From CADEED01 sp035765415 (GTDB taxonomy: Bacteria > Pseudomonadota > Gammaproteobacteria > Steroidobacterales > Steroidobacteraceae), in assembly GCA_035765415.1 (NCBI GenBank), contig DASTXR010000088.1, forward strand, positions 86,429-150,428: 64,000 bases of DNA, in the 5' to 3' direction. A program made the translations under genes and the position numbers. Position 1 is the first letter of the stretch. Every line of letters begins with the position of its first letter. Of the stretch, positions 40,383 through 49,378 are shown in pieces. The notes below the pieces were generated by a model. It had not been told where the DNA came from, did not search any database, and was given only the letters and a program-made list of their open reading frames with translations.

Positions 40383-41162
40383 ATGAAACGCACTCTTATA
40401 GTCGGTCTTGGAGCGCTCTGCGCACAAGTGGCCAGCGCCGGCGTCTACGTTGAGCTCGTGAATCACGACATCAAGACCGGCAAGACGGAACTGGCGCAGA
40501 AGATGTACCTCCAGGACAGCGCCGGTCGTTTCGTCGATCCGGAAGGGCGCGTCACGCTCATCAAGGGCGGCACGATGTACATCATCGACGACGCCGACAA
40601 GAGTTATGTGCTGGTCGACAAGGCGACGCTCGAGACCCTGGCGAAGAAGGTTGCCGAGCAGATGGAGCAGGTCAAGGAGCAACTTGCGAAGCTGCCGCCG
40701 GAGCAGCGCGCGCAGATGGAACAGATGATCCCCGGCATGTCGGAGAAGGAACGGACGTGGACGGTGGAAACCATCGACACGGGAAAGTCCGACAAGGTAG
40801 ATGGGCGCAGCTGCCGGCTCTGGGACATCAAGCGGGAAGGCGAGCTCGACGACCAGTGGTGCGTGGTGCCGTACTCGGCGTTGCCGGGCAAGGAAGACTT
40901 TTCGGCCGTGTTCGCGAGTTTCGCCAAGGTGTTCGAGGAAATGGCGAAAACCGTCCCCATGTTGTCCGGCATGATGTCCAACGAGTTCGATGCGCAGGCA
41001 AAGGTGAACGGCTTCCCGGTGCGCTCGCGCGCCTATGAAAACGGCCGGCTGGGCGAGGACGAACATCTCCTGCGCGTGTGGCGTGAGGAAGCGATCCCCG
41101 CCGCGATGTTCAGCGTTCCCGCGGGCTACAAGCAGAAGCAGATGCCGATGGGGGGCGAGTGA
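40383..41162 (+). CDS. DUF4412-type periplasmic protein
   Basis: 259 residues with a signal peptide (cleavage near ASA-GVYV). The mature part resembles the DUF4412 family: VTLIKGGTMYIIDDADKSYV, then a Met/Glu/Gln-rich helix (AEQMEQVKEQLAKLPPEQRAQ) and a closing beta region VRSRAYENGRL. The helical stretch is hydrophilic and may be a coiled coil. AGGGG precedes ATG 40383; TATAAC near 40338 could be part of its promoter. Function unknown; cbpA follows after 10 bases. Confidence 0.72.
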   Translation: MKRTLIVGLGALCAQVASAGVYVELVNHDIKTGKTELAQKMYLQDSAGRFVDPEGRVTLIKGGTMYIIDDADKSYVLVDKATLETLAKKVAEQMEQVKEQLAKLPPEQRAQMEQMIPGMSEKERTWTVETIDTGKSDKVDGRSCRLWDIKREGELDDQWCVVPYSALPGKEDFSAVFASFAKVFEEMAKTVPMLSGMMSNEFDAQAKVNGFPVRSRAYENGRLGEDEHLLRVWREEAIPAAMFSVPAGYKQKQMPMGGE

Positions 41163-41172
41163 TCGGCGCGCA

Positions 41173-42114
41173 ATGAAATACTCGGATTACTACGCCGCGC
41201 TGGGTGTCGAGCGCGGTGCTTCAGCCGATGAGATCCGCAAGGCCTATCGGCGCCTGGCGCAGAAATACCATCCCGATGTCTCCAAGGAGCCGGGCGCGGA
41301 AGAGCGGTTCAAGGAAATCGCCGAGGCGTACCAGACTTTGAAGGATCCCGAGAAGCGCGCCGCCTACGATGCGCTCGGGAGTCGGCCGCAAGGCGAAGAA
41401 TTCCGGCCGCCGCCAGACTGGGCGCGCGCGCACGCCGGCGCCGGAGCCGAAAGATTTTCCTTCGACGACGTGGATTTCGCCGACCTGTTCTCGCGCTTCG
41501 GTGCTGGCGGCGAGAGTCGCCGCGGCGGGCCGCTGCCGGGCCAGGACTTCGAAGTGCCCGTGCAAATCAGCCTCGAAGATGCGTTCCGCGGCACGACGCT
41601 GTCGCTGTCCCTGTCGATGCCGGAGTACGACGCCGCGGGGATTCCGCGGCGCGTGCCGCACAACGTGAAGGCGCGCATCGCGCCCGGCGCGGTCGACGGC
41701 CAGCGTCTGCGCCTGCCGGGCAAGGGCGGCAAAGGTTTCCACGGCGGACGCGACGGCGATCTGTACCTCGACATCACGCTTGCGCCGCACCGGCTGTATC
41801 GCACCACGGGCCACGACCTGTTCCTGGACCTGCCGCTCGCGCCCTGGGAAGCCGCGCTCGGCGCCACGGTGCAGATCCCGACGCTGTCAGGTCCGGTCAG
41901 TCTCAAGGTGCCGGCGGGTACCTCGGCCGCACGCAAGCTGCGGCTCGCGGGACGCGGGTTGCCAAAGCCGCGCGGCGGCGCCGGCGATCTCATCGCGGTC
42001 GCGCAGATCGTGGTGCCGGGCGAAACGGACGCACGCGAGCGCGCGCTTTACGAGCAGCTCGCCGCGGCAAGCAGCTTCAATCCGCGGCGGCATTTCGCCG
42101 AGGAGAATGCGTGA
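41173..42114 (+). CDS. cbpA: Curved DNA-binding protein CbpA (DnaJ-class co-chaperone)
   Basis: 313 residues: J-domain at the N-terminus with the HPD motif (KYHPDVSK) and TLKDPEKRAAYDALG, a linker, then two C-terminal peptide-binding domains (VRVPHNVKARIAPGAVDG, GDLYLDITLAPHRLYRTTGHD, LAPWEAALGATVQIPTLSG). No zinc-finger cysteines, so CbpA rather than DnaJ. It stimulates DnaK and binds DNA. Its stop overlaps the start of cbpM (GTGA). Confidence 0.94.
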   Translation: MKYSDYYAALGVERGASADEIRKAYRRLAQKYHPDVSKEPGAEERFKEIAEAYQTLKDPEKRAAYDALGSRPQGEEFRPPPDWARAHAGAGAERFSFDDVDFADLFSRFGAGGESRRGGPLPGQDFEVPVQISLEDAFRGTTLSLSLSMPEYDAAGIPRRVPHNVKARIAPGAVDGQRLRLPGKGGKGFHGGRDGDLYLDITLAPHRLYRTTGHDLFLDLPLAPWEAALGATVQIPTLSGPVSLKVPAGTSAARKLRLAGRGLPKPRGGAGDLIAVAQIVVPGETDARERALYEQLAAASSFNPRRHFAEENA

Positions 42115-42425
42115 GCAACGAAACGGAAGTGTTGTGGCTCGATGAAACTCGCGTCGTCAGCTTGCGCGAACTGGTGGATTTGTCGGGGTTGCGCGAAACC
42201 GAGCTGCTCGAGCTGGTGCACAGCGGCGCCATCCCCGCGAGCGGACCGCCGGGCGCCGGCTACAGTTTCGGGGCGCACGTCATCACGGTGGCGCGCACCG
42301 CCTGCCGGCTGCGCAACGATTTCGAGCTGGACACGCGCGGCCTGTCCGTGGCGTTGCGCCTGCTCGAGCGCGTGCGGGACCTCGAAGAGGAAATCGCCCG
42401 CCTGCGCGCGGAACTGCCCCGGTAG
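42111..42425 (+). CDS. cbpM: Chaperone modulator CbpM
   Basis: 104 residues, MerR-like helical protein with the segment SLRELVDLSGLRETELLELV and a C-terminal coiled coil (LRLLERVRDLEEEIARLRAEL). In E. coli CbpM binds the J-domain of CbpA and inhibits both its co-chaperone and DNA-binding activities. The GTG start overlaps the cbpA TGA, so the pair is co-translated. Confidence 0.92.
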   Translation: MSNETEVLWLDETRVVSLRELVDLSGLRETELLELVHSGAIPASGPPGAGYSFGAHVITVARTACRLRNDFELDTRGLSVALRLLERVRDLEEEIARLRAELPR

Positions 42426-42439
42426 ATAGTCCTGCCGGA

Positions 42440-42865
42440 CTACGCCACCGCGGCGAGAATGGGATTGAGGGGCACCAGCACATCGTCGATGGCGTGGATG
42501 ACGCCATTGGTCGCGCGAATGTCCGACTGCACGATGGTCGCCTTGTTGATCAGAATGGCGCTGCCGTGCATCGAGGCACGCAGTGGCCTGCCTTCCATGG
42601 GCTTGAGCTCGCCCGGCAGGATGTCGTTGGCGGCTTTGACTCCCGTCATCATGTGATTGCAGAGAAACGGCTTGAGCGATCGCGCGTCCTTGAACAGCGC
42701 ATCGAGCGAGCCCGCCGGCAGCCGTTTGAAGGCAGCGTCGGTGGGCGCGAAGATCGTGTACTGGCCGGGCGAGCGCAGCATGTCGATGAGCGAAGCCGAT
42801 CTGAACGCGCTGAGCAGCGTCTTGAAGTTTCCGGCGTCCACTGCCGCTTCGATGAGATTTTTCAT
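42440..42865 (-). CDS. Fasciclin-domain protein
   Basis: 141 residues, one FAS1 domain: NFKTLLSAFRSASLIDMLRS, the H1 motif YTIFAPTDAAFKRLPAG, NHMMTGVKAANDIL, and the end NGVIHAIDDVLVPL. No signal peptide is evident at ATG 42865, which has AAGGACC upstream, so unlike most fasciclin proteins it may be intracellular or use another export route. Usually implicated in adhesion or envelope; its role here is unknown. Divergent from cioA (161 bases apart). Confidence 0.88.
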   Translation of the reverse strand: MKNLIEAAVDAGNFKTLLSAFRSASLIDMLRSPGQYTIFAPTDAAFKRLPAGSLDALFKDARSLKPFLCNHMMTGVKAANDILPGELKPMEGRPLRASMHGSAILINKATIVQSDIRATNGVIHAIDDVLVPLNPILAAVA

Positions 42866-43026
42866 AGGTCCTTGGATTGAGTTTTCGCGCTTGTTTGTCG
42901 GGCCAGTATGCGCGGTTAGTGCTGCGGTAACCGGAGCCTGCGAAAAGAAACGCATATCGGCGCGCCGGGCCGCGGGTGGGGTGATTTGAGCGCCGCTCGC
43001 GCCACTCTCTCGTCTAAAATGCATGC

Positions 43027-44451
43027 ATGTTTCACGATGCCGACGCACTGCTGCTGGCGCGAATCCAGTTCGGTTTCACGGTCAGCTTCCATTTCATCTT
43101 CCCTGCATTCTCGATCGGCCTCGCCAGTTTCCTCGCGGTGCTCGAGGCGCTGTGGCTGAAGACCGGCAAGGCGCTGTATCTCGACCTCTTCAAGTACTGG
43201 CTGAAAATCTTCGCCGTCGTGTTCGCCATGGGCGTGGTGTCCGGCATCGTCATGTCGTACCAGTTCGGCAGCAACTGGGCGGTGTTCTCCGACAAGGCGG
43301 GGCCGGTCATCGGTCCGCTGATGGCCTACGAGGTGCTAACTGCGTTCTTTCTCGAGGCCGGCTTCCTCGGCGTGATGCTGTTCGGCATGCAGAAGGTAGG
43401 CAGGCGCCTGCATTTCTTTGCCACGCTCATGGTCGCCATCGGCACGTTCATCTCGGCGTTCTGGATCCTGAGCGTGAACAGCTGGATGCAGACGCCCACG
43501 GGTTATGCCGTGAATCCCAGCGGGCAGTTCGTGCCCGCGGCCGGCTGGATCGACATCATCTTCAATCCGAGCTTTCCCTACCGGCTCGTACACACCGTCA
43601 TCGCCGCCTATCTAACTACGGCGCTGGCGGTGGGCGCGGTCGGCGCGTGGCACTTGCTGAAGGATTCGCGCCAGGAACACGCGCGCAGGATGTTCTCCAT
43701 GGCCATGTGGATGGCCGCGCTGGTGGCGCCGGTGCAGATCTTCGTGGGCGACCTGCACGGCCTCAACACGCTCGAACACCAGCCGCCGAAGGTGATGGCG
43801 ATGGAAGGGCACTACCAGAGCCATCCGCATGGCGCGCCGCTGGTTCTCTTCGGTATCCCGAACGACGAAGAACAGCGCATGGAACACGCCATCGAGATTC
43901 CGCGATTGTCTTCGCTGATCCTCAAACACGATCCCGACGCGCCGCTCGACGGACTCGACACGGTGGCCCCTGAGAACCGCCCGCCCGTGGAAGTGGTGTT
44001 CTGGACATTCCGCGTGATGGTGGGCCTCGGGTTCCTCATGCTGCTGCTGGGAGTCTGCAGCCTGCTGGCGCGCGCCACGCGCAAGCTCTACGACTGGCGA
44101 TGGCTGCTTCGATTCGCGCTCGTCATGGGCCCCTCGGGTTTCGTGGCCGTCATTGCCGGATGGATGACGACCGAGGTGGGCCGCCAGCCGTTCACCATCT
44201 ATGGCGTGCTGCGCACCGCGGACTCGGTTTCTCCGCTGGCCGCGCCGGCGGTGGCCGCGTCTCTGATCGCGTTCGTCATCGTCTATTTCGCGGTGTTCGG
44301 CATGGGCACGTGGTACCTGCTCAGACTCATGTCGCACGCGCCGCAGCCGCACGAGCCCGATTTGCCGAACACGCCGGCGCACGCGGCGGGAATCACGCCG
44401 GGACCCGCGCTGGCCGCCGGCGCAAGCCCAAAGGAGTCCCCTCATGGCTGA
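43027..44451 (+). CDS. cioA: Cyanide-insensitive bd-type ubiquinol oxidase subunit I
   Basis: 474 residues, about nine membrane segments. Haem ligands: His near residue 20 (SFHFIFPAFSIGL), His in the fifth segment region and Met in the last motif; the core LARIQFGFTVSFHF, GDLHGLNTLEHQPPKVMAMEGHY and GRQPFTIYGVLRT are typical of the CioA/short-Q-loop type. It reduces oxygen to water with ubiquinol. AAAATGCATGC before the ATG lacks a clear SD. The next gene overlaps by 8 bases. Confidence 0.95.
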   Translation: MFHDADALLLARIQFGFTVSFHFIFPAFSIGLASFLAVLEALWLKTGKALYLDLFKYWLKIFAVVFAMGVVSGIVMSYQFGSNWAVFSDKAGPVIGPLMAYEVLTAFFLEAGFLGVMLFGMQKVGRRLHFFATLMVAIGTFISAFWILSVNSWMQTPTGYAVNPSGQFVPAAGWIDIIFNPSFPYRLVHTVIAAYLTTALAVGAVGAWHLLKDSRQEHARRMFSMAMWMAALVAPVQIFVGDLHGLNTLEHQPPKVMAMEGHYQSHPHGAPLVLFGIPNDEEQRMEHAIEIPRLSSLILKHDPDAPLDGLDTVAPENRPPVEVVFWTFRVMVGLGFLMLLLGVCSLLARATRKLYDWRWLLRFALVMGPSGFVAVIAGWMTTEVGRQPFTIYGVLRTADSVSPLAAPAVAASLIAFVIVYFAVFGMGTWYLLRLMSHAPQPHEPDLPNTPAHAAGITPGPALAAGASPKESPHG

Positions 44452-45451
44452 CAGCACGCTGCTCACCAACATCTGGGCGGCCATCCTGGCGTTCGCGGTG
44501 TTCATGTACGTGGTGATGGACGGCTTCGATCTCGGCATCGGCATCCTGTTCCCCATCTTCGGCGTGGGCCGCGAACGCGACACCGCGATGAACTCCATCG
44601 CGCCCGTGTGGGACGGCAACGAAACCTGGCTGGTGCTCGGCGGTGGCGGGTTGATGGCGGCGTTTCCGCTGGCGTACGCCATCGTGATGTCGGCGCTGTA
44701 CGCGCCGCTGGTCGCCATGCTGCTGGCGCTGGTGTTTCGCGGCGTCGCATTCGAGTTTCGCTGGCGCGATCCGGCACATCGGGCCATCTGGGATTTCGCA
44801 TTCACGGGAGGGTCGGTGGTGGCGGCGCTGATGCAGGGGATCATGCTGGGCGCGCTGCTGCAGGGCATCGACGTCGACGGCCGCGCCTACGGCGGCGGCT
44901 GGTGGGACTGGCTGACGCCCTTCAGCCTGCTCACCGGCGTGAGCGTGGTCGCCGGCTACTCCTTGTTAGGCGCGTGCTGGCTCAACTGGAAAACCGACGG
45001 GGAAACGCAGGCGCATGCGCGCCGGCTCATGCGCATCCTCGCGCCGGTCACGCTGGCGGCCATCGTCGCCGTGAGCGTGGCCACGCTGTTCCTCGGTGGT
45101 CAATACATCGAGCGCTGGTTTGCGATGCCCGCCGTGCTCGTGACGGCGCAGGTGCCGCTCATCATCACCATCCTCACGTGGCGCTTCGCGCGCAGCCTGC
45201 GCAGGAACTACGAGCTCGCGCCCTTCGTGCTCACGCTCGTGGTGTTCGGCCTCTCGTTCGTCGGCCTCGGCATCAGCATGTATCCGTACCTCATTCCCAA
45301 CAGCATCACGCTGCAGATGGCGGCGGCGCCGGAGAGCAGCCAGGCGTTCATGCTGGTGGGTGCGGGAGTGCTCGTGCCGCTCATCCTCGCGTACACGGCA
45401 TGGTCGTACTGGGTGTTCCGCGGCAAGGTGGCGCACGAGGGTTATCACTGA
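44444..45451 (+). CDS. cioB: Cyanide-insensitive bd-type ubiquinol oxidase subunit II
   Basis: 335 residues, eight or nine membrane segments with MDGFDLGIGILFP near the N-terminus (the CydB signature with the conserved Asp), NGNETWLVLGGGGLMAAFPLAY and FRGVAFEFRWRD. Binds subunit I haem region. AAGGAG lies 8 bases upstream of ATG 44444, overlapping cioA's end by 8 bases. It shares its last base with the start of the DUF2474 gene (TGATG). Confidence 0.95.
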   Translation: MADSTLLTNIWAAILAFAVFMYVVMDGFDLGIGILFPIFGVGRERDTAMNSIAPVWDGNETWLVLGGGGLMAAFPLAYAIVMSALYAPLVAMLLALVFRGVAFEFRWRDPAHRAIWDFAFTGGSVVAALMQGIMLGALLQGIDVDGRAYGGGWWDWLTPFSLLTGVSVVAGYSLLGACWLNWKTDGETQAHARRLMRILAPVTLAAIVAVSVATLFLGGQYIERWFAMPAVLVTAQVPLIITILTWRFARSLRRNYELAPFVLTLVVFGLSFVGLGISMYPYLIPNSITLQMAAAPESSQAFMLVGAGVLVPLILAYTAWSYWVFRGKVAHEGYH

Positions 45452-45576
45452 TGCCCGAAGACAGTCCCGAAAGTGCGCCACTCGCGCGGCGCATCGGCTG
45501 GATGGCCCTCATCTGGGCCGCGAGTGTTGTCGCGCTCGGAGTAGTTAGCTTAATCATTCGCTGGTGGATAAGATGA
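45451..45576 (+). CDS. DUF2474-like small third subunit of the bd oxidase
   Basis: 41 residues: short polar N-terminus, then a single membrane helix GWMALIWAASVVALGVVSLI followed by RWWIR. Matches DUF2474, a tiny single-helix protein typically encoded after cioB and analogous to CydX/CydH, which stabilise the bd oxidase complex. ATG 45451 shares its A with the cioB stop. A hypothetical membrane gene follows 6 bases later. Small size, but position and composition are convincing. Confidence 0.82.
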   Translation: MPEDSPESAPLARRIGWMALIWAASVVALGVVSLIIRWWIR

Positions 45577-45582
45577 TGGGCC

Positions 45583-46302
45583 ATGAATTACAACGCCGCA
45601 CTCTACGGCTTCGGCGCGCTGCTGCTCGGCGCCGTCGGTCTCTGCTTCCACGAATTCGCGCTGCAGTGGCAGGCGGTGCCCGCCGGCATCCCCGCGCGCA
45701 CGCTGCTTGCGCACGTGAGCGGCGTGTTGCTCATCATCGGTGGCGGCGCGATTCTCTCGCGCAGGTACGAACGCGCAGGCGCGTTGCTGCTCACCGCGTT
45801 CTTCGGCTTCTGGGTAGTCGCCTTCCACCTGCCCAATGCATTCGCGTCCGTGTCCAAGATCGGCGCGTGGAACGCTCCGGCTGAAATCACCTTCCTGACC
45901 ATGGGCGGGCTCGCGTTGTTTGCGACCGGCGCGGGATCGCTGCGCGCGTCCTTGAACCTGGTGGCGCGGCTGCTCGCGGGCGCGAGCGCCATGGTGTTCG
46001 GCTTCGCGCATTTCAACTACATCGACTTCACCGCCGGATTCATTCCCGCCTGGATTCCCTGGAAGGTGTTCTGGGCCTGGGCGACGGGGGCGGGACACCT
46101 GGCCGCCGGGCTGGCGTTCGTCAGCGGCATCCAGGCGCGGCTTGCCGCCACCTTGTTAGCCGGCATGATGGGTTCGTTCGTCGTGTTGCTGCACATCCCG
46201 CGCGTGATCGCGCATCCCGAGGCGCACGCCGAATGGATCATGCTGGCGGTCTCGAGTGCGCTGACCGGCTCCGCATGGCTGCTGCGGAAATACGTGTTCT
46301 GA
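45583..46302 (+). CDS. Hypothetical DoxX-like membrane protein
   Basis: 239 residues with about seven hydrophobic segments (FGALLLGAVGLCFHEFAL, LLAHVSGVLLIIGGGAIL, AITFLTMGGLALFATGAG and others). There are His and Asn residues in and between helices (AFHLPNAF, GFAHFNYIDFTAGFIP). It resembles DoxX/DoxD-like quinol-associated membrane proteins only weakly. Position 6 bases after the oxidase genes suggests a link to respiration, but nothing shows what it does. Confidence 0.65.
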   Translation: MNYNAALYGFGALLLGAVGLCFHEFALQWQAVPAGIPARTLLAHVSGVLLIIGGGAILSRRYERAGALLLTAFFGFWVVAFHLPNAFASVSKIGAWNAPAEITFLTMGGLALFATGAGSLRASLNLVARLLAGASAMVFGFAHFNYIDFTAGFIPAWIPWKVFWAWATGAGHLAAGLAFVSGIQARLAATLLAGMMGSFVVLLHIPRVIAHPEAHAEWIMLAVSSALTGSAWLLRKYVF

Positions 46303-46317
46303 ACTTCGCCGGGCGCT

Positions 46318-46329
46318 GGCGGCGCCGCC
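46318..46329. terminator. Short GC palindrome between convergent genes
   Basis: GGCGGCGCCGCC is a perfect 12-base palindrome in the 40 bases between two convergent membrane-protein genes. It may contribute to a stem that separates the transcripts; no T-run is present, so confidence is low. Confidence 0.3.
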
Positions 46330-46342
46330 GGGCAGGCGCAGG

Positions 46343-46990
46343 CTAGGTAACGGCTCCTCGCGTACCGGCGAGCCATCGCCTGAAGGCGGCGTGCGCGGGC
46401 AGGAACGCGAACAGCGGCAGCACGATCATCATGCCCGCGAGCCAGACGAGCTCCGGCATGCGCTGCTGGGGGCCGGACATGTTCAATCCAAACACGAAGT
46501 TGACGTTCACCGACATCGACGGGTCATGAGCCGGCGCCGGTGGGCGCGGCAGGAACAGGTAGCTCACCAGCAGTAACGCCCAGGTGAGCAGCGTCCACCA
46601 GGCCAGCGCGCGCCTGTCGTAACCGAGCCTCGACAGCGCGAACAACAGCGCGAATGGCAACCAGACATGAAACGTCGCCAGGCCCTTCTTGAACGGCGAC
46701 AGGTTGTCGTTGAGCATGAACGCGGTCATGCGCACGGGCGAAAGGTCGGCGGCCGTCAGCAGCAGGTCGACGCTCCACAGCAGCTGGATAACCACCACGC
46801 CCACCGCGGCCATGGACACCGGGCGCGCGTCCTCGACGCAGATGCCGAACGTCGCGAGGAACAGTGCCACGTTGCAGAAGTACAGCAGGCTGTACGCGCC
46901 CTGGTGCATGGTGTTGTAGGCCGCCAGCGTCAGTGAGAAAGCCGCAAGAAAAATCTTGAGACCGAGCGGTAGCCTGGATTTGTTCGTCAT
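46343..46990 (-). CDS. Hypothetical membrane protein
   Basis: 215 residues with about six hydrophobic segments (LKIFLAAFSLTLAAYNTMH, LLYFCNVALFLATFGICV, MAAVGVVVIQLLWSVDLLL, LPFALLFALSRLGY, WWTLLTWALLLVSYLFL, LVWLAGMMIVLPLFAFLP). The segment TMHQGAYSLLYFCNVALFL and the MSVNVNFVFGL stretch have no recognised homologues in my memory. A product of this kind might be a lysoplasmalogenase-like or transporter-like fold, but I cannot say. Start ATG 46990; 46970-47135 is otherwise empty. Confidence 0.6.
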   Translation of the reverse strand: MTNKSRLPLGLKIFLAAFSLTLAAYNTMHQGAYSLLYFCNVALFLATFGICVEDARPVSMAAVGVVVIQLLWSVDLLLTAADLSPVRMTAFMLNDNLSPFKKGLATFHVWLPFALLFALSRLGYDRRALAWWTLLTWALLLVSYLFLPRPPAPAHDPSMSVNVNFVFGLNMSGPQQRMPELVWLAGMMIVLPLFAFLPAHAAFRRWLAGTRGAVT

Positions 46991-47135
46991 TGCGGAAAGC
47001 CTTTGCACTCACGCGAGCGTCAGGCGCTCCGGAAGCGCGATAACCTACAATGCAAAGGCGCGCTGCATGCGCGAACGGGATCAGGAAAGACGAATTCCTT
47101 GATTCGCATCCCACAAAATCGCCCGTCGCCAAACT

Positions 47136-47396
47136 ATGTCCGATGACACCAACGCCCCGCCGGGTCCGCCCGTGGAAGTTTCCTACAAGGATTTGAGCGC
47201 TGGCGCACTACAGGGCGTGATCGAGTCTTATGTCCTTCGCGAGGGGACCGACTACGGCGAACGTGATGTTCCGTTCGAATCCAAGGTAGCCCAGGTCCGG
47301 CGCCAGCTCGAAAACGGCGAGGCCACCATCGTTTTCGATCCGGAGAGCGAAAGCATCGACATCGTTCCCGTATCGGGCACGCGCATGCGCCGCTGA
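47136..47396 (+). CDS. YheU family protein
   Basis: 86 residues. ALQGVIESYVLREGTDYGE and KVAQVRRQLENGEATIVFD match the YheU family (UPF0270), found across gammaproteobacteria and of unknown function. An N-terminal extension of about 14 residues (Pro-rich) is longer than in E. coli. It stands alone; the 68 bases to the channel gene contain CATATAAAC, a possible promoter element. Confidence 0.87.
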   Translation: MSDDTNAPPGPPVEVSYKDLSAGALQGVIESYVLREGTDYGERDVPFESKVAQVRRQLENGEATIVFDPESESIDIVPVSGTRMRR

Positions 47397-47464
47397 TCGC
47401 CAGAACACCTAACAGCACCTTCGATTGAACATATAAACTCGCCGCCAACGGGAGGCGAGGTTTC

Positions 47465-49378
47465 ATGGCGGAACGGACGGTGACGTGGCGCGACAAGTTG
47501 CGCTACCGGTTCGAGAACACTCTTTCCAAGGGCACCATCGCCATCATCGGCTGGCTGGCGCTGCTGTCCACCGCCATCGTGATGCTGGCCGCGCTCATCC
47601 TCGCGGTCATGCGGGTCGGCCAGGACCCGGCCGACCACGAACATCCCTACGGTTTCTTCGAAGGCATGTGGCAGAGCATGCTGCGCACGCTGGATCCGGG
47701 CGTGGTGGCCGGCGACAACGGCTGGCAGCTGCGGCTGCTCATGATGATCGTGACGATCGGCGGCATCTTCATCGTCAGCATCCTCATCGGCACCATCACC
47801 TCGGGTCTCGAGGCGCGCCTGGCCGAACTGCGAAAAGGCCGCTCGCGCGTCATCGAAGAGAACTTCACGCTCATCCTGGGCTGGTCGAGCAAGGTCTACT
47901 CCATCATCGGTGAGCTGCTGATCGCGAACTCGAACCAGAAGGATCCGTGCATCGTGATCCTCTCCGAGCGCGACAAGATCGAAATGGAAGATGAGATTCG
48001 CGCGAAGTTTCCGAGCACGGGCAACACACGCGTGATCTGCCGCAGCGGCAATCCGCTCGATCTCGACGATCTCGCGGTGGTCGACCCGCACTCGGCGCGC
48101 TCGATAATCGTGCTCGCACCCGAGACCGAAAACCCCGATATCCACGTTATAAAGTCAGTGCTTGCCATCACCAACAATCCGGCGCGCAAGCCCGAGCCGT
48201 ATCACATCGTGGCCGAGATCCGTGAGCCGCGAAATCTCGAGGCCGCGGCGCTGGTCGGCGGCAAGGAAGCGATCTACATCCAGGGCGAAGACCTCATAGC
48301 GCGCGTGACCGCCCAGACCTGCCGGCAGTCCGGGCTGTCGGTGGTTTACACCGAGCTGCTCGATTTCGATGGCGCCGAGATCTACTTCAAGACCGAGCCC
48401 GGCCTGGTGGGAGGCACCTATCGCGAAGTCATCTCCGCCTACGAGGATTCCACCGTGATGGGCCTCATGCGCGCGAGTGGCGAGGTGCTGCTCAATCCGC
48501 CGATGGACACTCACGTCGCGAGCGGCGACCAGGTCATCGCCATCACCGAGGACGATGACACGCTGGTGCTCTCGGCGACCTCGGGCGGCGGCCTGCCCGA
48601 CGTGAGCGCGCTGTCGCATCGCGAGCGGCTGCCGGCCGCTCCGGAACGCATCCTGATCCTTGGCTGGAACGGCAAAGGCCAGGCCATCATCGAAGAGCTC
48701 GACAACTACGTCGCGCAAGGGTCCGAGACCATCGTCATCTGCCGCCATGAAGGCGTGCGCGACCTGCTGCTGGGCGTGGCCCGCCGCATGAAACGGCAGA
48801 AGGTGCGCTTCGCCGACGGCGACATCACCCACTCGGCGACGCTCGGCGCGGTGAAGGCCGCCACTTTCGAGCACGTGATCCTGTTGAGCTACAACGAGCT
48901 GCCCATCCAGGAAGCCGACGCCAAGACGCTGATCACGTTGCTGCACCTGCGAAATCTCGCCGACGCGGCCGGCGTGCGGTTGTCCATCGTCAGCGAGATG
49001 ATGGATCTGCGGAACCGCGCGCTGGCGCAGATTGCGCGCGCCGACGATTACATCGTGAGCGACAAGCTCGTCAGCCTCATGATGTCGCAACTGTCGGAGA
49101 ACAGGAACCTCGAGAAGGTCTTCAACGTGTTGTTCAGCTCGGAAGGCTCTGAGATCTACATCCGGCCCATGACCGACTACATCAAGCTCGGCACCACCGT
49201 CGATTTCTACACCGTGCTCGAAGCGGCCGCGCAGCGAGGCGAAACCGCGATAGGCTACCGGCTCATGAAATACGCGGACGACAAGGATCGGGGATATGGG
49301 GTCAACGTGAACCCGAAGAAGTCCGAGAAACACACCTTCACCGAGCGCGACCAGATAGTCGTGCTGGCGGAAAATTGA
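47465..49378 (+). CDS. CASTOR/POLLUX-like ion channel with RCK/TrkA-N domains
   Basis: 637 residues. Two N-terminal membrane segments (about 25-48 and 90-112) surround a pore-like loop GFFEGMWQSMLRTLDPGVV, with LDPG in place of the K-channel TVGYGD, as in plant CASTOR/POLLUX. Two regulatory nucleotide-binding domains follow: FTLILGWSSKVYSIIGELL (about 135) and RILILGWNGKGQAIIEEL (about 395), and a conserved LRKGRSRVIEENFT linker between pore and first RCK. It is a cation channel with ligand-gated regulation, probably calcium- or potassium-linked. Its stop overlaps the ATG of the beta-lactamase gene (TGATG), so both are coupled. Confidence 0.87.
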   Translation: MAERTVTWRDKLRYRFENTLSKGTIAIIGWLALLSTAIVMLAALILAVMRVGQDPADHEHPYGFFEGMWQSMLRTLDPGVVAGDNGWQLRLLMMIVTIGGIFIVSILIGTITSGLEARLAELRKGRSRVIEENFTLILGWSSKVYSIIGELLIANSNQKDPCIVILSERDKIEMEDEIRAKFPSTGNTRVICRSGNPLDLDDLAVVDPHSARSIIVLAPETENPDIHVIKSVLAITNNPARKPEPYHIVAEIREPRNLEAAALVGGKEAIYIQGEDLIARVTAQTCRQSGLSVVYTELLDFDGAEIYFKTEPGLVGGTYREVISAYEDSTVMGLMRASGEVLLNPPMDTHVASGDQVIAITEDDDTLVLSATSGGGLPDVSALSHRERLPAAPERILILGWNGKGQAIIEELDNYVAQGSETIVICRHEGVRDLLLGVARRMKRQKVRFADGDITHSATLGAVKAATFEHVILLSYNELPIQEADAKTLITLLHLRNLADAAGVRLSIVSEMMDLRNRALAQIARADDYIVSDKLVSLMMSQLSENRNLEKVFNVLFSSEGSEIYIRPMTDYIKLGTTVDFYTVLEAAAQRGETAIGYRLMKYADDKDRGYGVNVNPKKSEKHTFTERDQIVVLAEN

